A stretch of 64,000 bases of DNA from Onchocerca lupi (GCA_028564675.1 JAOVVO010000216.1:1-64000); one strand, 5' to 3'. Positions 27,547-41,592 are shown, counted from the stretch's first letter. The notes: generated by a model from the letters alone, not told the origin. Translations and numbers: made by a program.

Positions 27547-27684
27547 TTTCAGGGCAAACCAATCGATATTGCGATTTCACATGCATCAGAAGTAAGAAAT
27601 TTAATGAAGCAATGTTTTCCGGATGTTAAAAATCGGGATTTCTCAAAAACTCCATCCTTGAATGATAATATTGGTGCTGAATAG
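26393..27684 (+). CDS. FH2-less FOZI-1-like zinc-finger paralogue
   Basis: Three exons: 26393-26698, 27107-27274 (or from 27095) and 27553-27684, all phase 0, giving about 201-205 residues. Exon 1 starts MSEQNSNNLQ, has a helical acidic stretch (MEELINNLIIESWEQLLELI) and ends in polyQ. Exon 2 encodes two C2H2 fingers (CNLC...CHVRMKH and CPIC...HMFRKH) sharing VH-SKLPCH and SNYSKNN-type blocks with fozi-1 exon 2. Exon 3 shares KPI and LMKQCFP with fozi-1 exon 3, then diverges and stops (NDNIGAE). Exon order and phases match fozi-1 exons 1-3, and the gene lies in the same direction 3 kb downstream, so I infer a partial tandem duplication. All frames are intact and an AATAAA follows, so it looks like a gene, not a pseudogene. 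It could bind fozi-1 targets without FH2-mediated dimerisation (inference). The exon 2 acceptor (TTTAAAG) is weak. Confidence 0.82.
26967..27060. repeat. 32-bp tandem repeat in intron 1 of the paralogue
   Basis: Units begin at 26967, 26999 and 27031; the first two are almost identical and the third is diverged and truncated. Each carries TCAATC-AAA-GATTGA, a small inverted repeat. The array ends about 45 bases before the zinc-finger exon, where fozi-1 has the extra 5' codons of its own exon 2. Confidence 0.85.
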
Positions 27685-30600
27685 AAAGACGAGTGATGAG
27701 AATTGAAATCATCGGAAAGGTCATTTTGAAGTTATCAAAAAGGTTATTAATGATAAGCTTAATTTAGAACGAAATTTATTTTAAGTTATTTTAAAAAGAC
27801 GGAAGTATTCTTAAGCAAAATCATCGAATAAATAATACTAAATGAATTGAAAATTCGAAATAATCCGCGAAAAGTAAAATAAAATGAATTAATTTCTCTT
27901 CTCTTTTCTCATTTTCGATTTTCAATTTATTTCAGGAAAAGAGTAAGATGAGAAGAATTAAGATTATCATTTTTTCCATCATTCATCGAGTTTAGAAGAA
28001 CATAGTTTATGCCATCTAAAACCTTTTTTTTTTTTTTTTTTTTTTTAGGAAATAAAATTGATCTATTGATCTAAAACTGATCTATTAACCATCGTTGTAT
28101 AGTTCATTTTTTCCGCACTTAAATTTCCTTTTTTTTCTTTTTTTTGAAAGTTTTTAATTTAATTTGTATAGATTCAGTTAATTGAGTAATAAATACAAAA
28201 TCCAATGATATTTTTTGAAAAAAAAAAAGAGTATGCGAAAATTGTAATATATATCCTAACTTATAACATTAATTAATTACTTAAAAAGTTATTATTTCCA
28301 GCATTTCTTCGATGATCGATTCTTCAATCACAAAAGTTTCAGTTAAAGTTCAAATTTGGTTGACACTTTTTATTATTTATTAATTTATTCTTTATTCTTT
28401 TGTTAATCTCTTGTATTGAATAATTTCATAAAAATTAAACTATCTTGTCTTTAATTATTGATCTCTACTAATTAGCAAAAGATGATCTCTTGCTAATTGG
28501 TAAATTTTTTTGCAATTTTTTTCAAAAAAATGTTCAAATTTTCAATGCATAAAACCATAATTTAAGTTCAAGTTTAATTCCGTAAACAAATCACACCCTG
28601 ATCTCCCATAGATATTTCAATTTTTCTATTTTTATAAATTCGATTACATATATATCAAGTATAATTTCATCAGTTATTCAGTTAGATTGTCAATTTTGCA
28701 TATTTTTGTTAATTTTGGTATGTTATATGTGGAAATTCTCTCAATATTCATCCAAAAATGAAATGAAAAATCATGTGAAATGAAATTTTAATAAAAATAT
28801 TTTGATGAAAATGAAGAAAAGTAGGATGAATATATAATACTTCTAATTATCTAATTAATAGGCAAACTTTTTCATCATTTTTTTTTATTATCTTTCTCTT
28901 TATTGATAATGTAATATATTCTTGTATATTCAATTTGATACAGGTCAAGTTAATTTCATACAGGTAAAGTTACAAATACTTATATTAATTATCATTAATT
29001 ATCAATAATCATTAAAAATTCGACGGAAAAATTGTACGAAAATTTTATCAATTCATCTTAATATCAATTGATCTAATGGAGGGATAAATGATTTGATGAA
29101 ATGTTCGTTTAATTTCGCTAGTAATTATTATTGATTAATCGTTCGAAATAATTTTTAAATTTAAAAAGTGCCAACAATATTTGTGGAAATGGTGAATTTT
29201 GCGTGATTTTTCTCTTCAACTTTTCCATAATTTTATTTTTTTTAACAGTAAATTTAAAAAAAAAAATCTGATTGCTATCATTATTTTGGCCTTAATAAAA
29301 GTATCGGTTGTAAATTTTAAGGGAAAATTTGACAATAACATACTTTGTGAATTTTCATGTCTTTCGATTTATCAATGTTTATCGATTTATCAGCAAAGAA
29401 AATTTGCCAATTCTTAATTAATTTATTTTATTAATTGATTGAACCGATCCTTAATTTATGTTAATGGATTATGGAGTTTTTTTTTAAATGATTTTTTCAT
29501 TTTTTGTTAATTGCTTTTATCTCGCAAGCAATGTTTTATTGAATTGGAAAGTTTTTTTCAATAAAACTTTTACCATACAAAGAAATTTTTCATAATATAA
29601 ATGCACTTATTTATTATTAATTATTCATTGGAAATTAATTTCAGCATAAAATTCAATAATTGATTAAATAAATCATTAAAAATCCAAATTTCCCTATACC
29701 TCAAGAACATCAGATCTCATATTTCTTGGTTACATTTCTTGGCAAATTATTGATGAAAGAATATTTATGATGATTTATATATATATATATATATATTCAT
29801 GTAAATTGGCCTATAATTTAAGAGTTTTTTTTCTTGGCTAAATAAATTTCTTTGTAATATTTATATTTATATACATTTTCATTTTTCATGTCTAGCCTAG
29901 CATGAAGAGAGAAATAAATAATCTTTCAGCTGGAATGGAATACACATATATATATAGGCAGTCAATAGATGAAAGGTCTGGTGAGCCTAGAGCCTAGGGC
30001 CGAGCTAGGGCCTACTATGTTTGTCTAGTATCACAATTCAAATACTTTAATCATTTTTCTGCTAAAATTTGTAGTTACTCTTTTCTAGCTTCTTCAAAAT
30101 ATTTTTGTTATTTTTCCCTAACATTTACTTAGTTCACATCGTTTTCTTTCACAATTATCAATTGATTATTGAAATAAGTATGTTAAATTAACAAAATGAA
30201 AGTTTGCATTCAATTGAGCCTTAAGGCTTTTAAATTCAAAAAGTTTACATTTTAATTTAGCCTTAAAACTTTTAAGTTCAATTTATTTGATTCTACCAAA
30301 AGTATCTTTTTTAATAGATTTTTATATTCTTTTAAAATTTTTAATGCTTTAGACTGATTTGTCGATTTAGCGAATTAACGAAGGAAATTTGAAAATTTGA
30401 ACAAAAAATGTCTACTAAGTGATTGCAGTAAAAATTCATTTTATGTCCCAGTTGTTGAAAAGTAGCATTGAGGCTTTCAAGTTTAATTTTTATGGCTCCT
30501 TCAAAAGTACTTTTTTAAGGCACATTTTTTGCGCATTTGATGCATAAATTTTGTGTCCCTTTTTCAAATTTCAATTTTCAATTTACTAAGTTGTTGAAAA

Positions 30601-33600
30601 GTCTGAATATATTTTTAAATGTAAAAAAATGGTGCTATTTCTCAAATTGAATTTGAAAAATACAACGAACGTTTTTACTAGGATTAACATAAGAGGGGCA
30701 TTTTTCGATGAGCCTCAAACTAGGCTCTCAAGCCTCATCAAATTAGCGATTTACGTGCAACAAAATGATTGGCCAAAGATACGAAGAAAATAAATTGATA
30801 GATGTCTTCCTGTTGTGCGCTTAAAAATTTCTATCAAAAAACCTATTGGTGAAAAGAAACTAGGCTCTTATTTTTCAATAAAATGATGATATCAAATAGC
30901 CAAGCTTCTCTTCTGTCAATATTTTTGTTTCATTACTCTTTCATTTCAAAATTTCATTTTTATCATCTATTAGAAAAAACTTCTTTTAACAATCATTCCA
31001 TCAATTTTTTTTTTTTTAATTTATCTTTTTTGATTGATTGATAAGTGATATAAAGAAATTTTGATTGATAACTAATATAAGGAAATTACAAGTAAGCTAA
31101 TTATTTGAGAAGCAAATAGTTTGATTTTTTTTTTTTCAAATTCCCAATAGGATTTTCGATTTCATTGCTTGAAAATTTTTCATATTAATGCTTATTCGAT
31201 GAATTTTTTTTTTTTTTTTTAAAACTTTTAAGTTGGAAAATTTATTTCTTAAGCTCGACTAGAATTGTTCAAATTTTCAAGTGCAATCATTTTCACAATT
31301 TTTTATATTTTAGTTTTCATTTTCTCTTTTTTTTTTTTTTGTCAATTTTAAAAAATGAATGAAAGTAAAACTTTTAAGTGGGAAAATGAAATTTGCAAAA
31401 TTATGCCTAATCTAAAGGAAAATGATGTCATTGGAAGTGTTGAGAAGTGACAAATGATTTATGAAAAGTCGATAATTCAGATGCCTTTGGTCTATCACTA
31501 ATTATTCTTTAAAAAAAAAAAAAAAAAGGTAAAATAAAAAACTAGAAATAAATTAAGTTCAACTTTCCTATTTCTTAGCTTATAATCATTTCAACTTCAT
31601 TTCTCATTACCTGATGTTTAAAATTCTTACCGTATACTCAAAAATTTCATTCAAAAAATGAAAATGATACTAAATCTATCAACAAAAGTATCATTTCATT
31701 TTTTGCATTTTTAAAAATTTTATTATTTCATTTTCTTGCTACTAACAAATCATAATTATTTGCTAATTATGCTATTTTATAAATTTGATAACTTAAAAAA
31801 AAAAAAAAAAAGCTATTTCAACAAAAATTTCAATATTTGTCAGAAAATTTGATCTGCAAATACCTATTTTTACAGCTTTTCGAATCAAATTAATGCTAAA
31901 AAAAAGATGCAATTTTTGAGCATTGGAAAACATTTCGATATTATTCTCGAGATGAAAATTCTTGAAATTTCTTCATTTTTAATTATCGCTTTTTAAAAAA
32001 AAAAAAAAAATTATCACTGAAAAAATACAAAAAAAGGTGAATTTTTTTTTTTTTTGTTCACTAAATGGCTTATTTTTAATTCAAGTAATGGTTTATCAGA
32101 ATCCATCCTTCGAAATTATAAATATATCCATTCAACCAGAAAATTAATAGTATGGCTTTGCCCGTATAGAAGGTTCGGCCTTCCGAAGTCTACCGTAAAA
32201 CAAATTTAAAAAAAAAAAAAAAAAATTCAATTTTGCCATTAAATTTGTAAATTGAAAAATAAGCATTTTTCACTTAATTTTTCTATTGATTATAATTATT
32301 AGTTACTATTTCGATATAAGATTTTACCGATGTATTAATATTATTTAAATATCATAATATTTAAATCATATTAATTTCTCATTCAAAACTCGAATGATAA
32401 TTAAATGATCGAAAATAAATGAAATTATTTCCGATTTCTAATTAAATTATGGTCAAGTAACTTTCTTTTTCACTGTAATTATATTTGATAAAAATAAGAA
32501 AACTACTTATTAATTCATTTTATGTAAATTGTAATTTTCCAAACTACAAATCATAATTTTGTGAAATGTGAAAAAGAAGTTGAACCAAAAAAAAAAAAAA
32601 AAAAATGAAAATATTTCATTTTTTTTTTCTTTTGGAATATTTTTTATTTTTAGAAATATTGCGATGGAACATATGATCCAATGTTTAGAATTTTGTTATT
32701 TGATAATTTATTTTCCAGCAAATTTAATAGCTGATAAGCAGTGATGATAAGATAAAATGGATTGGAATGCTTAAGAATGAAATAATTTAGTCATTTTCTT
32801 TCTAATTTAACAAAAAAAAAAAAATAAAACGAAAAGCTTTTTTAAACTTTTTTATGGATTATAATTTTTGACAATTCTATTTCTTCGTTTTAAATTCTAT
32901 TCACTATTTTAAAAAAGAAAAAAGAAAAAAAGATGGATTTAGCGAAATTCATTTCTTTCGCTGAACGAAATTTTTTTTTTTTTTTGGATAAAAAGAATAA
33001 AATTAAAAAATTAAGAATAAATATTTGGCCAAATTAGCTTATTTAATCAAGCTATAACAACAAACATATTACAACTATAAAATTCATTTCGAAATCAATA
33101 TTTTAGTGAAATTTGATAACTAAGCAAATAAACAATTAATTAGACATATTCTCAACCGGAAATTCTCTCTCGTCCTTTCATCATTCATGCTTTTATTTGA
33201 CAACAAGCTTGCCAATCGATTTATAATTCTCGAAAAATGACAATTATAAGAGAGAATTGAACGAATTTCATTTGAAATGACGACAATTTCTGGCGCGCCA
33301 ATATAATTTTATATTAAATTTTTACAAATAAATTAATCGAATTTAATTAATTTTATATTAAAAAGAGAATCATAACTTTTGCTTCTTCTTATGACAATTT
33401 ACAAATAAATCACTATTTTCTTTAAAAAAAAAAAAAAAAAAAAGAACGAAAAAAGGAATACATTTATTGATTACTTTAGATTTCTGTTTTTTAAATTGAT
33501 CAAAATGCTAAGATTAAACAAATTTTATTGCAAATTTTTTTTTGATAGAAATTTTACTTTCTAACTAAATTTATAATTTATTGGTCGACATAGTTGGTTG

Positions 33601-36185
33601 AATGAAGTTTGCCATATGTTTGCTTATAAATTATTCAAAATTCTTATCGAATTTAGTAAATACTTAATGCTAGGAATGATTTTCAACTTCTCTCGTTTTT
33701 CTCATTTTATGATTAATTATTGAAAAAAAAAAAAAAAAAAATTTTTTTTTGTTTTACATTTCAAATTTATTTACAATTAAACGCAAATTTGTTTTTTGTT
33801 AAACTATTTTTTATTTTTACTTTTTTACACATTAATTCCGAATCTCATCATTGCATTCTTAAAAAAATTAATAGATTTAAACTAAAAATTTCAAATCTAT
33901 TTTTACAATAGATTTTCGATCTGATATGATAGATAATCAGTGTTTGTATCAGAAATGATGGTTAAGATCTTCAGATCCGTGATAATTTAAAAAATTCTTG
34001 CAAAAAATTTTTGTTAAAATAAAAAAGTTTAAATTTATACATGTTGAATTATTGAAATAATTTAAGAGGAAAGAATGAAATGAATTTGTTGCCAATTTTT
34101 GTTGCATAAATATTTTTCCAGTTACATTTATTTTTTTATAAATTAATTTTACTAATATCACATCTCTCAGGATATCAAATAATTGATTAATTTACAATAG
34201 AATTGTTCTTCAAATTTATTCAAATTTCTAGCAAAATTATAATCTATTCAAAATTCCAAAAACATTGTAGACTTTGAAATTTTTACAAAAATATTATTTT
34301 TTCAATGTTTTTTTTTATCATTATCGCATTGATATGTTCATCTTATTAATGCAATATTTATTTTATAGAACATTTATTGTTAATTGTATGAAGCACTAGC
34401 GAAAAAAATCAAAAAATTATATTTAATTTTTGATTTTTTTTTTTAAATTTATTCGCATTTATATTTCAAAAAATATCAATTTCGCAATTTGCTTTTTTTT
34501 TTTTTTTTTCAAATTTCAACAATCTATCAACGATTTTACTATCACTTCTATTCGTAACTTTTTGATGAAATAAAGAATTGTTTTTAAATGTGATTTAGCT
34601 TCTCTTTGCGAATGCAAGAAAAAAAAAATTATATTTCGCAGAAAATTAGATTATGCATTGCTAATTAAAAACTTATCTGAAAATAGTATAAGTTGAAAAT
34701 GAGTCGAACATATTTATATACGATCAAGTTGATTATTATTTCTAAATAGTCTCAATAAAATGAAAAAGTTTTTTTTTTTTTAATTCCATTTCCTTTCAAA
34801 TTTTTTTATTTCTAATTCATTCAATTTTTTTTTTTTTATTTGCTTACATCATGCTTTTATCATTTTTCGAGAAAATCTTCACTTAACATTCATCGTTCAT
34901 TTCATGAGAAATAATTTCATTTAAGTCAAAAAAGCTGAATTTTCAAAAAAAAAAAAAAAAAACAAATTTCATTCATTCCAATTGCTTTATTTTAAAATCA
35001 ACTTCTTCTATATTTTTTGTTCATTAAAAATTCTAAAATTCCAGTTTAAATTCAAATTTTAGAAAACTTTCAGAAATCTATAGATAATTATGGGTGTTAA
35101 AACTTTTATAAATAGAGCAATCAAATAGACATAAAATAAAATTAAATCGAAATATGACAAGAATGACAATATCTGCATTGAAAATTCTTATAAATTAATT
35201 AGCATAAATGATATTTCCACTTCGATATCATATAATTAAATCAATAAACTATTGATTTATTTTTTAATTAGACAATTAATCGATTTAACTTCCATCCTGA
35301 AACATTTGAGAGTACCAGACCATTTTTACTTAAAACTCTTATCGTATTAAAAATCATGTTTGTACTATATCTAATACTTTCTATCAAGATTCATAATAGC
35401 TTCTGTTCGTGAAAAATGAAAAAAATCATTAGTAGAAAGCAAAATGATAGGTTATTAAAATGAACGACTATGTTCTAATTAATTAGATTTTGGCTTTAAT
35501 CCAAAAATAGACGAACACTTCTATGCCTCAATTATTGGAAAATTTAGTGATGAAATTGCTGGATAATGAATTTTCGTTGTAAATATATTTCTCTTTACGA
35601 ATTAGCATTTAGTTTTTTTTTTTTTTTTCTCATTTTTCATGTAAAAATAAAAAGTTTTAGGTATTGGTAAGATTGAATAAGAATGAAAATCCATTTAAAA
35701 TATTATATTCGAAATGATTTTTTTTTTTTTAGTAAATCTTAAAAGTTTTATTTTATATTTAATATTTATTTCTATCGTCAATAATTAATTTTATCATTTT
35801 CATAAGCTTATCTTGTCAATTATCGGCTAATCATCGTTATAAATGCATAAATTCTTTAATTATTTTGAACTAATTAATAAATATCGGATAAATTCTTGAC
35901 TTCTCTCACTTCAAGAATGCTAACAAATTAGGCTGAACATTAACTTTCAAATTCATTACCGCTTAATTATAGATTATTAGAAAGAAAGGTAAATAGATAT
36001 GCTCATTGATAATTATGAATAAATTATTGCTTAGACGCTTATGTTAGAATTAATTGTCATTCGTCTGTTATTTATAATTTTTTTTTTTAATGCTTTTATG
36101 CTTTTGTCATTCAAAGATTTGAAATTTAAAAATTAAATTTTAAATTTATTTTATTTGAATTTAAAGTTAAATATTGAAGAGAAGG
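27685..36185. other. AT-rich intergenic region
   Basis: Eight and a half kilobases with no exon that I can support. It contains many A/T homopolymers, an (AT)n run near 29780-29795, a patch rich in GCCTAG/GAGCCTA words (29980-30012, echoed inverted near 30705-30745 and 30851), a diverged direct repeat around TTGAGCCTTAAGGCTTTTAA near 30215-30290, and a short GC-rich island at 32160-32200. Frames at 29199-29417, 33720-33911 and 33949-34161 are low-complexity noise. The 5' part of tbc-8 could have further exons here. Confidence 0.6.
27827..27832 (+). promoter_or_regulatory. Poly(A) signal of the FOZI-1-like paralogue
   Basis: AATAAA about 145 bases after the TAG stop of the paralogue, in the right direction and at a plausible 3' UTR distance. 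The assignment is by position only. Confidence 0.45.
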
Positions 36186-38011
36186 ATGAACAGAGTGGCC
36201 CATCTGGTTCGTCATTCAAGTGCTTGGGAAACAATCATGACACGTTCCGATTCAATTTCAACGGAACGAAAAATTAGTGAAAGTGGAATTGGATCGGAAA
36301 CTAGCCAAACTAGCAGTATGGTATCGTTTGATTTTGATTTTGAACCACCAAGCGAAACAAGTCGACGTAAAGAACGTCTATTGAACACGTTAAAAAGAGA
36401 GGTAATGGCGTTTAATTGATTTAAATATTTAAAAGACGTAAGGAACGTCTATTGAACACGTTAAAAAGAGAGATGATGACATTTAATTGATTTAAATATT
36501 TAATAGACGTTATGAACGTCTATCAAACACGTTAAAAAGAGAGATGATGACGTTTAATTGATTTAAATATTTAATAGACGTAATGAACGTTTGCGAAACG
36601 TAAAGAATGTTTTTGCTATATACGTAAAAAACGAACGAAAAAGACGTTTTAGCTGATTTAAATATTTAAACGAATATTGCTCTATTTGTATGAATATTTT
36701 TTTCAAATTTCATAAAAATTAATTACTCCTGCATTCTTATTAACTCACATGATGTGAAATTTTAGGTAAAAATTATTATGGAAGAATCGGTAAATCGAAA
36801 AGTTGTTAATGCTAAAAGCACATATGTAACATCATTATGTGGTAAGATTAAAATTTAAAATTCAAATAATTTGCAATTTTTTAAATTTATCATAAATTTA
36901 AGTTATCACAAACTTTAAATTATCATAAACTTATAATACTGATTTTTCAGAAAAAAAAAAAAAAAAAAAAAAGAAAAAAACAAAACTAATTGAAATATTT
37001 GAAAGTAAATGGAAAAATTTTTTCAATTTTTCTTTTTTTTATTTTTTTTCTCGGAATTTTTTTGTTTTTTCAATTTTTTTTTCAAAGAAATTTTTTTTTT
37101 TTTTAATTTGAAAATTAAAAATTTTTCAATATTTTTAGCAGCAGTGGAGCAATGTTTATTGGATGGTTTAAAACGTCGTCTACTTGGACTTTTCGGCGAA
37201 CGTTCAACTTATGCACTTCTTCATAATATTGCCAAATTTTGTCCCGAAGCAGCAACTGTACTAACACTTACAGTCAAAGCTCATGACGATGAAATTGCGT
37301 TTGTCTGATGGATTATTCAAATCAATTTTTGAAATTTTAAATTTTGAAATTTTTGAAAAATTTTCTAAATTTTAAAATTAGATAAAATGAAAAATATTAA
37401 CAAACATTCCTTTCTAATGAAATAATTTATGATTTAAAAATGAATTTATTGTTTTTTTTCTTTTTTCAAAATTTCTATAAATTATGAATTTTACCAAAAA
37501 TTTATATTATATAATCAGGCCAAAGTAGTATTGTATCTAGAAATTATACTTAACTAATTAGATTAATTAATTTATATTATTAGGTCATGTCCATCACCGT
37601 ATTTATGGATTAGATTTGCTTTGCTAGCAAAAATATTACCATCAATTATTGGTTTCATTCATAGTTCTATGCAGTAAGTTAAATTTTTTGTCAGTAATTT
37701 TGAAAAAAGCTTTCAATTGAAGTTTTTTGTTTTTTCTAATTGAATTACAACTTTTTGGTTAAAGTAAGAAGGCGAAAAGAGGCAAATTGAATACAAAATA
37801 TTCATCTTAACTTCCTTTTTTCTTTTTTCTTTTTAAATAAATTTAAAAGATTTCACAAGAAAAATTTTACAGTTGTCGGCGATACTACGAAAAGAATTCA
37901 TTAATGCTGGATGCTACAAAAGGAGGTGTTGTAGCTGCTTTACTTGGTATTTAATTTTTATTTATAAATGAATGAATTTATTGATTTATTAAATTTCTAT
38001 TATTGATTTCT

Positions 38012-38044
<33 letters not shown>

Positions 38045-41000
38045 CTATCCTAAAATAATCACTCCATCGTAGACAGATGAAAATATTATCTGTATGATTT
38101 AAGAAAGTTGGAAAAAAAAAAGTTGTAAATTCATTGTTTAAAATTAATTAATTTAAAGTGGTAAAATTAAATGAAATGATATGATGATTATCAGCATTTT
38201 TATTTCGAAAAAATTTTATTTTTGATCGTTTCTAATCAACAATTATGCTGGAAAAAAATTTTAGCAATAAATTGATTTCCCAGTAATGCATATAAATTGT
38301 CTTCTGATATCTTATCACAATTGATTCTCAATTTCTTTATAAATTTTTTATTCAAAACGAAAGAATGTTTTTATTAATTTCATTCCCTACTTAATTTCCA
38401 ATTCTAAAACAACGGAAAGATTATTCGAAATAGTAATTTAAACGAAAGTACATGAAAAAAACGTACATTATTTAGGAATATTTGAATATTTTACTTCTTC
38501 CTAAACATTCTCATCGTTATTTGAAGTTTCTCTATTCAAATTCTTCGATATATTCAATTACTGATATCTCTTCCTTATTTCTAGTATTTCAATTTTTAAT
38601 TATTGTATTGAATATATAAATAGTAAAGAAACAAGGAAGTTATTTATAAAAATAATATAAAATTAGGAAAAGAATTAAGTGAAAGTGAAATGATAAAATG
38701 GCAATAACAGTGATAAGAATGATAGATAGGAAATGAATCCAGGAATTGTATAAATATTATCTTTAGTATATTACTAAAAATACTTTAATATCCTTCGAAA
38801 GAGTCTTGTAATAACAAATTAATCAATGGATCAATATCTTTATACAAATTAATTAATGGATCAATATTTTAATGCAAATTAATCAATGGATCAATATTTT
38901 TATCATAATTGATCAGGGTTCAACGAATGTTATAATTTATGCAGGATAGAGGGAGGAGAAAAGAATGATGCATAAAATGTGAAATTTAGATAAATGAAAA
39001 TTGTTCCAGAAAGAATTTTCGAAAAAAAGAAAGAATATCTTTTGATGTTTGATTATTTAAAAAAAAAAAAAAAAAAAAAAAAAGAAAAAAGAAAAATGAA
39101 AAAAGAGAAAAAATTATTGCCAACGATAATGCTTCTCATGTCTTTTTGATTTTTTGATGATGATATGCATTTTTTTCTTTTTTTTTTTTTTTCATTTTAT
39201 CCATTTTTCGTCATTTTTTGCTATCATTTTAGGTTCATCATAAGACAATCATCTCATATTACTGTTGACATTTCCTCATAAGAAACGAAAGCATTTTCAT
39301 CAAACATCAAATTTATGCTTTTTTTTTTTTCTTTTTTTTTTCTTACTTTTTCAAATTTATGCATTCATCTTTTTCGTTTTCATTAGCATTCTTTATTTTT
39401 AATCATATTCTAACAATTATAATTTTATTTATTTCCTTTTTTTTTTTTTTATTTTTTAACGGCCTTTCTTCTATGCAAAATTAAGCAATTTTTTGTTATT
39501 CGCCATAAAGTGGAGTAAAATGAATTTTAAGGTAAAATTTCATGTCAAATTTCTCATTCCCAATTTCAAACTTCTCATTTTACATATTAACATTCATTTG
39601 ATGACAAAAAAAAAAAAAAAAAAATGCTAAATTGAAAAGAATTAATTTTGATAAGAGTAAAAATGACGATAAAAAAATGAAGAAGTTAGAAAAGAAATAT
39701 TAGAATATAATGTTATTATGATAATGATGAGAAATGATAATAACGTAAAAAAAAAAAAAAAAAAAAAAATTCAATGTTTAAAACATATTAAATGATCTAA
39801 TTGCACTGGGAAAGCATGCATATTGCATGCTTTGCATGCATGCATGCTTCAAGGAATTAATTAAATTCCTGCTCTATCCATTTTTCATTTACTCCTACAA
39901 AACTATCAATTTATTTTCGTTCAATTATTCATCGGCAAAATGTGCAGCATTATGCAAACAAAACATAACATCCACACACATATATATATATATATATATA
40001 TCGATTGCACCATTTTAAATGAGTTTCACACAAATACTTCATATATGTGAAAATTTAAGTAAGTTACATGCATGTGAAAATTTTGCATGCATGTGAAAAT
40101 TTCAGTAAGTTGCATGCATGTGAAAATTACTTAATTCTAACGAACTGCATGTTGCATGCTACATGTTCAGCATAATTAATTGAAGATGCAATTAAATGAT
40201 TTGATTTAATTTAATTAGAAAAAGTTTTGTTTGATTTTCAAGCGCGAAATAGTTGATGATGATACGATTATTCGCTAATCATTCATTCATTCTTCTCCTT
40301 ATTACTATCACTATATTTTTCAATATTACTCTTCATTACTTTATTCGATTATTTTAGAAAAAAACAAAAAAAAAACAAAAAAAAAAATAGTGTTACATGC
40401 TGAGATAATAAAGAAGACATTGAAATTTAACATGCTTTTTTTTTTGCCATTTACATTAGCGAGAGAGAATTCTGATTTGACAAATTTAATTTGCAATGAA
40501 ATTGAAATATTTGTTTTGAAATATCGAAGAAAATGGCATTAATTAGACAAGAAATGAATATAAACGATAAGCTAAATATATTTTGTCAAATTCTTTCATT
40601 CGATTTTACCATCTATAAGATAAGAAGTATTATTTTGTTCAAGAAATTTCATTAATACATCAATAGATGATATTAGTTGTTGCTTAATTTCGACAAATGC
40701 ATGCGATAGTCTTGTAGAATTTTCAACGAACGAGTAATATCTTGGCAATTATCGCAAGATAATTCATGTTATTATCTGAAGCTATAATATTGGGAAGAAA
40801 TGGATGCTAAAGGAAAAGAAAAAAAAAAAAGAAATTACATATTGTGGAGGGGTAAAATGATTACAATATCTTCTAAAAGAGTCGTAAGAAATAGTCGTAA
40901 AAAAAAAATTGATTCGCATTTTGCCCATTTCTATAAAATTTATTGATTAAGAGTTTGAAAGCTTTTTTTTTCTTTTTTTTTTTTTTTTTTAGCTTTAAAG

Positions 41001-41592
41001 CAACATTTTTTTCTGATTTTTTAATTTGTTAACTTTTTTTTTTTTCTGTTCTCACAACATGCAAAGTTTGATTATGAAGAATAATTATTGTTGATATGTA
41101 TTATTATTATATTATTTGAAATTTTTGTTTGACTTAGAGAAGGATATCAGAAAATCCTTTTTTTTTTTTTTTTTCTATATGCAATCTAATTAATATTCTT
41201 CACTAAAGATAAAGGATAAAAAGATGAAAAAAAAAAAAAGAGATTTTTCAGGATTTAAAATTTCTCAACAAGAACTAATATATAAATAAATATATATTAA
41301 AATTTTAATTAAATATTAACAAATATTAAAATTTTAATTAATTATTAACAAATATTAAAATTTTAATTAAATTTGATGAATTTTAGTTGGTCCATGTGCA
41401 ATTGATTATACAATGATGGATTATCAATATGATCCATACGAAGAACCATTAGCAGGTGAACTGGTTGAACGACATCGTAGCATTCATTCATGTTCAGTTA
41501 CTCCTCCGACACCTAAAAGACCGCCACTAACGGTCCAATTAATTTCTTCAATTATTTTCGGAAAATATCTGAAATATTAGGATAACTTATTT

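Noticed and set aside
16563..27684. fozi-1 and its paralogue as an operon
   Set aside because: The 3-kb gap is much longer than usual nematode operon spacing and each gene has a complete start and stop.
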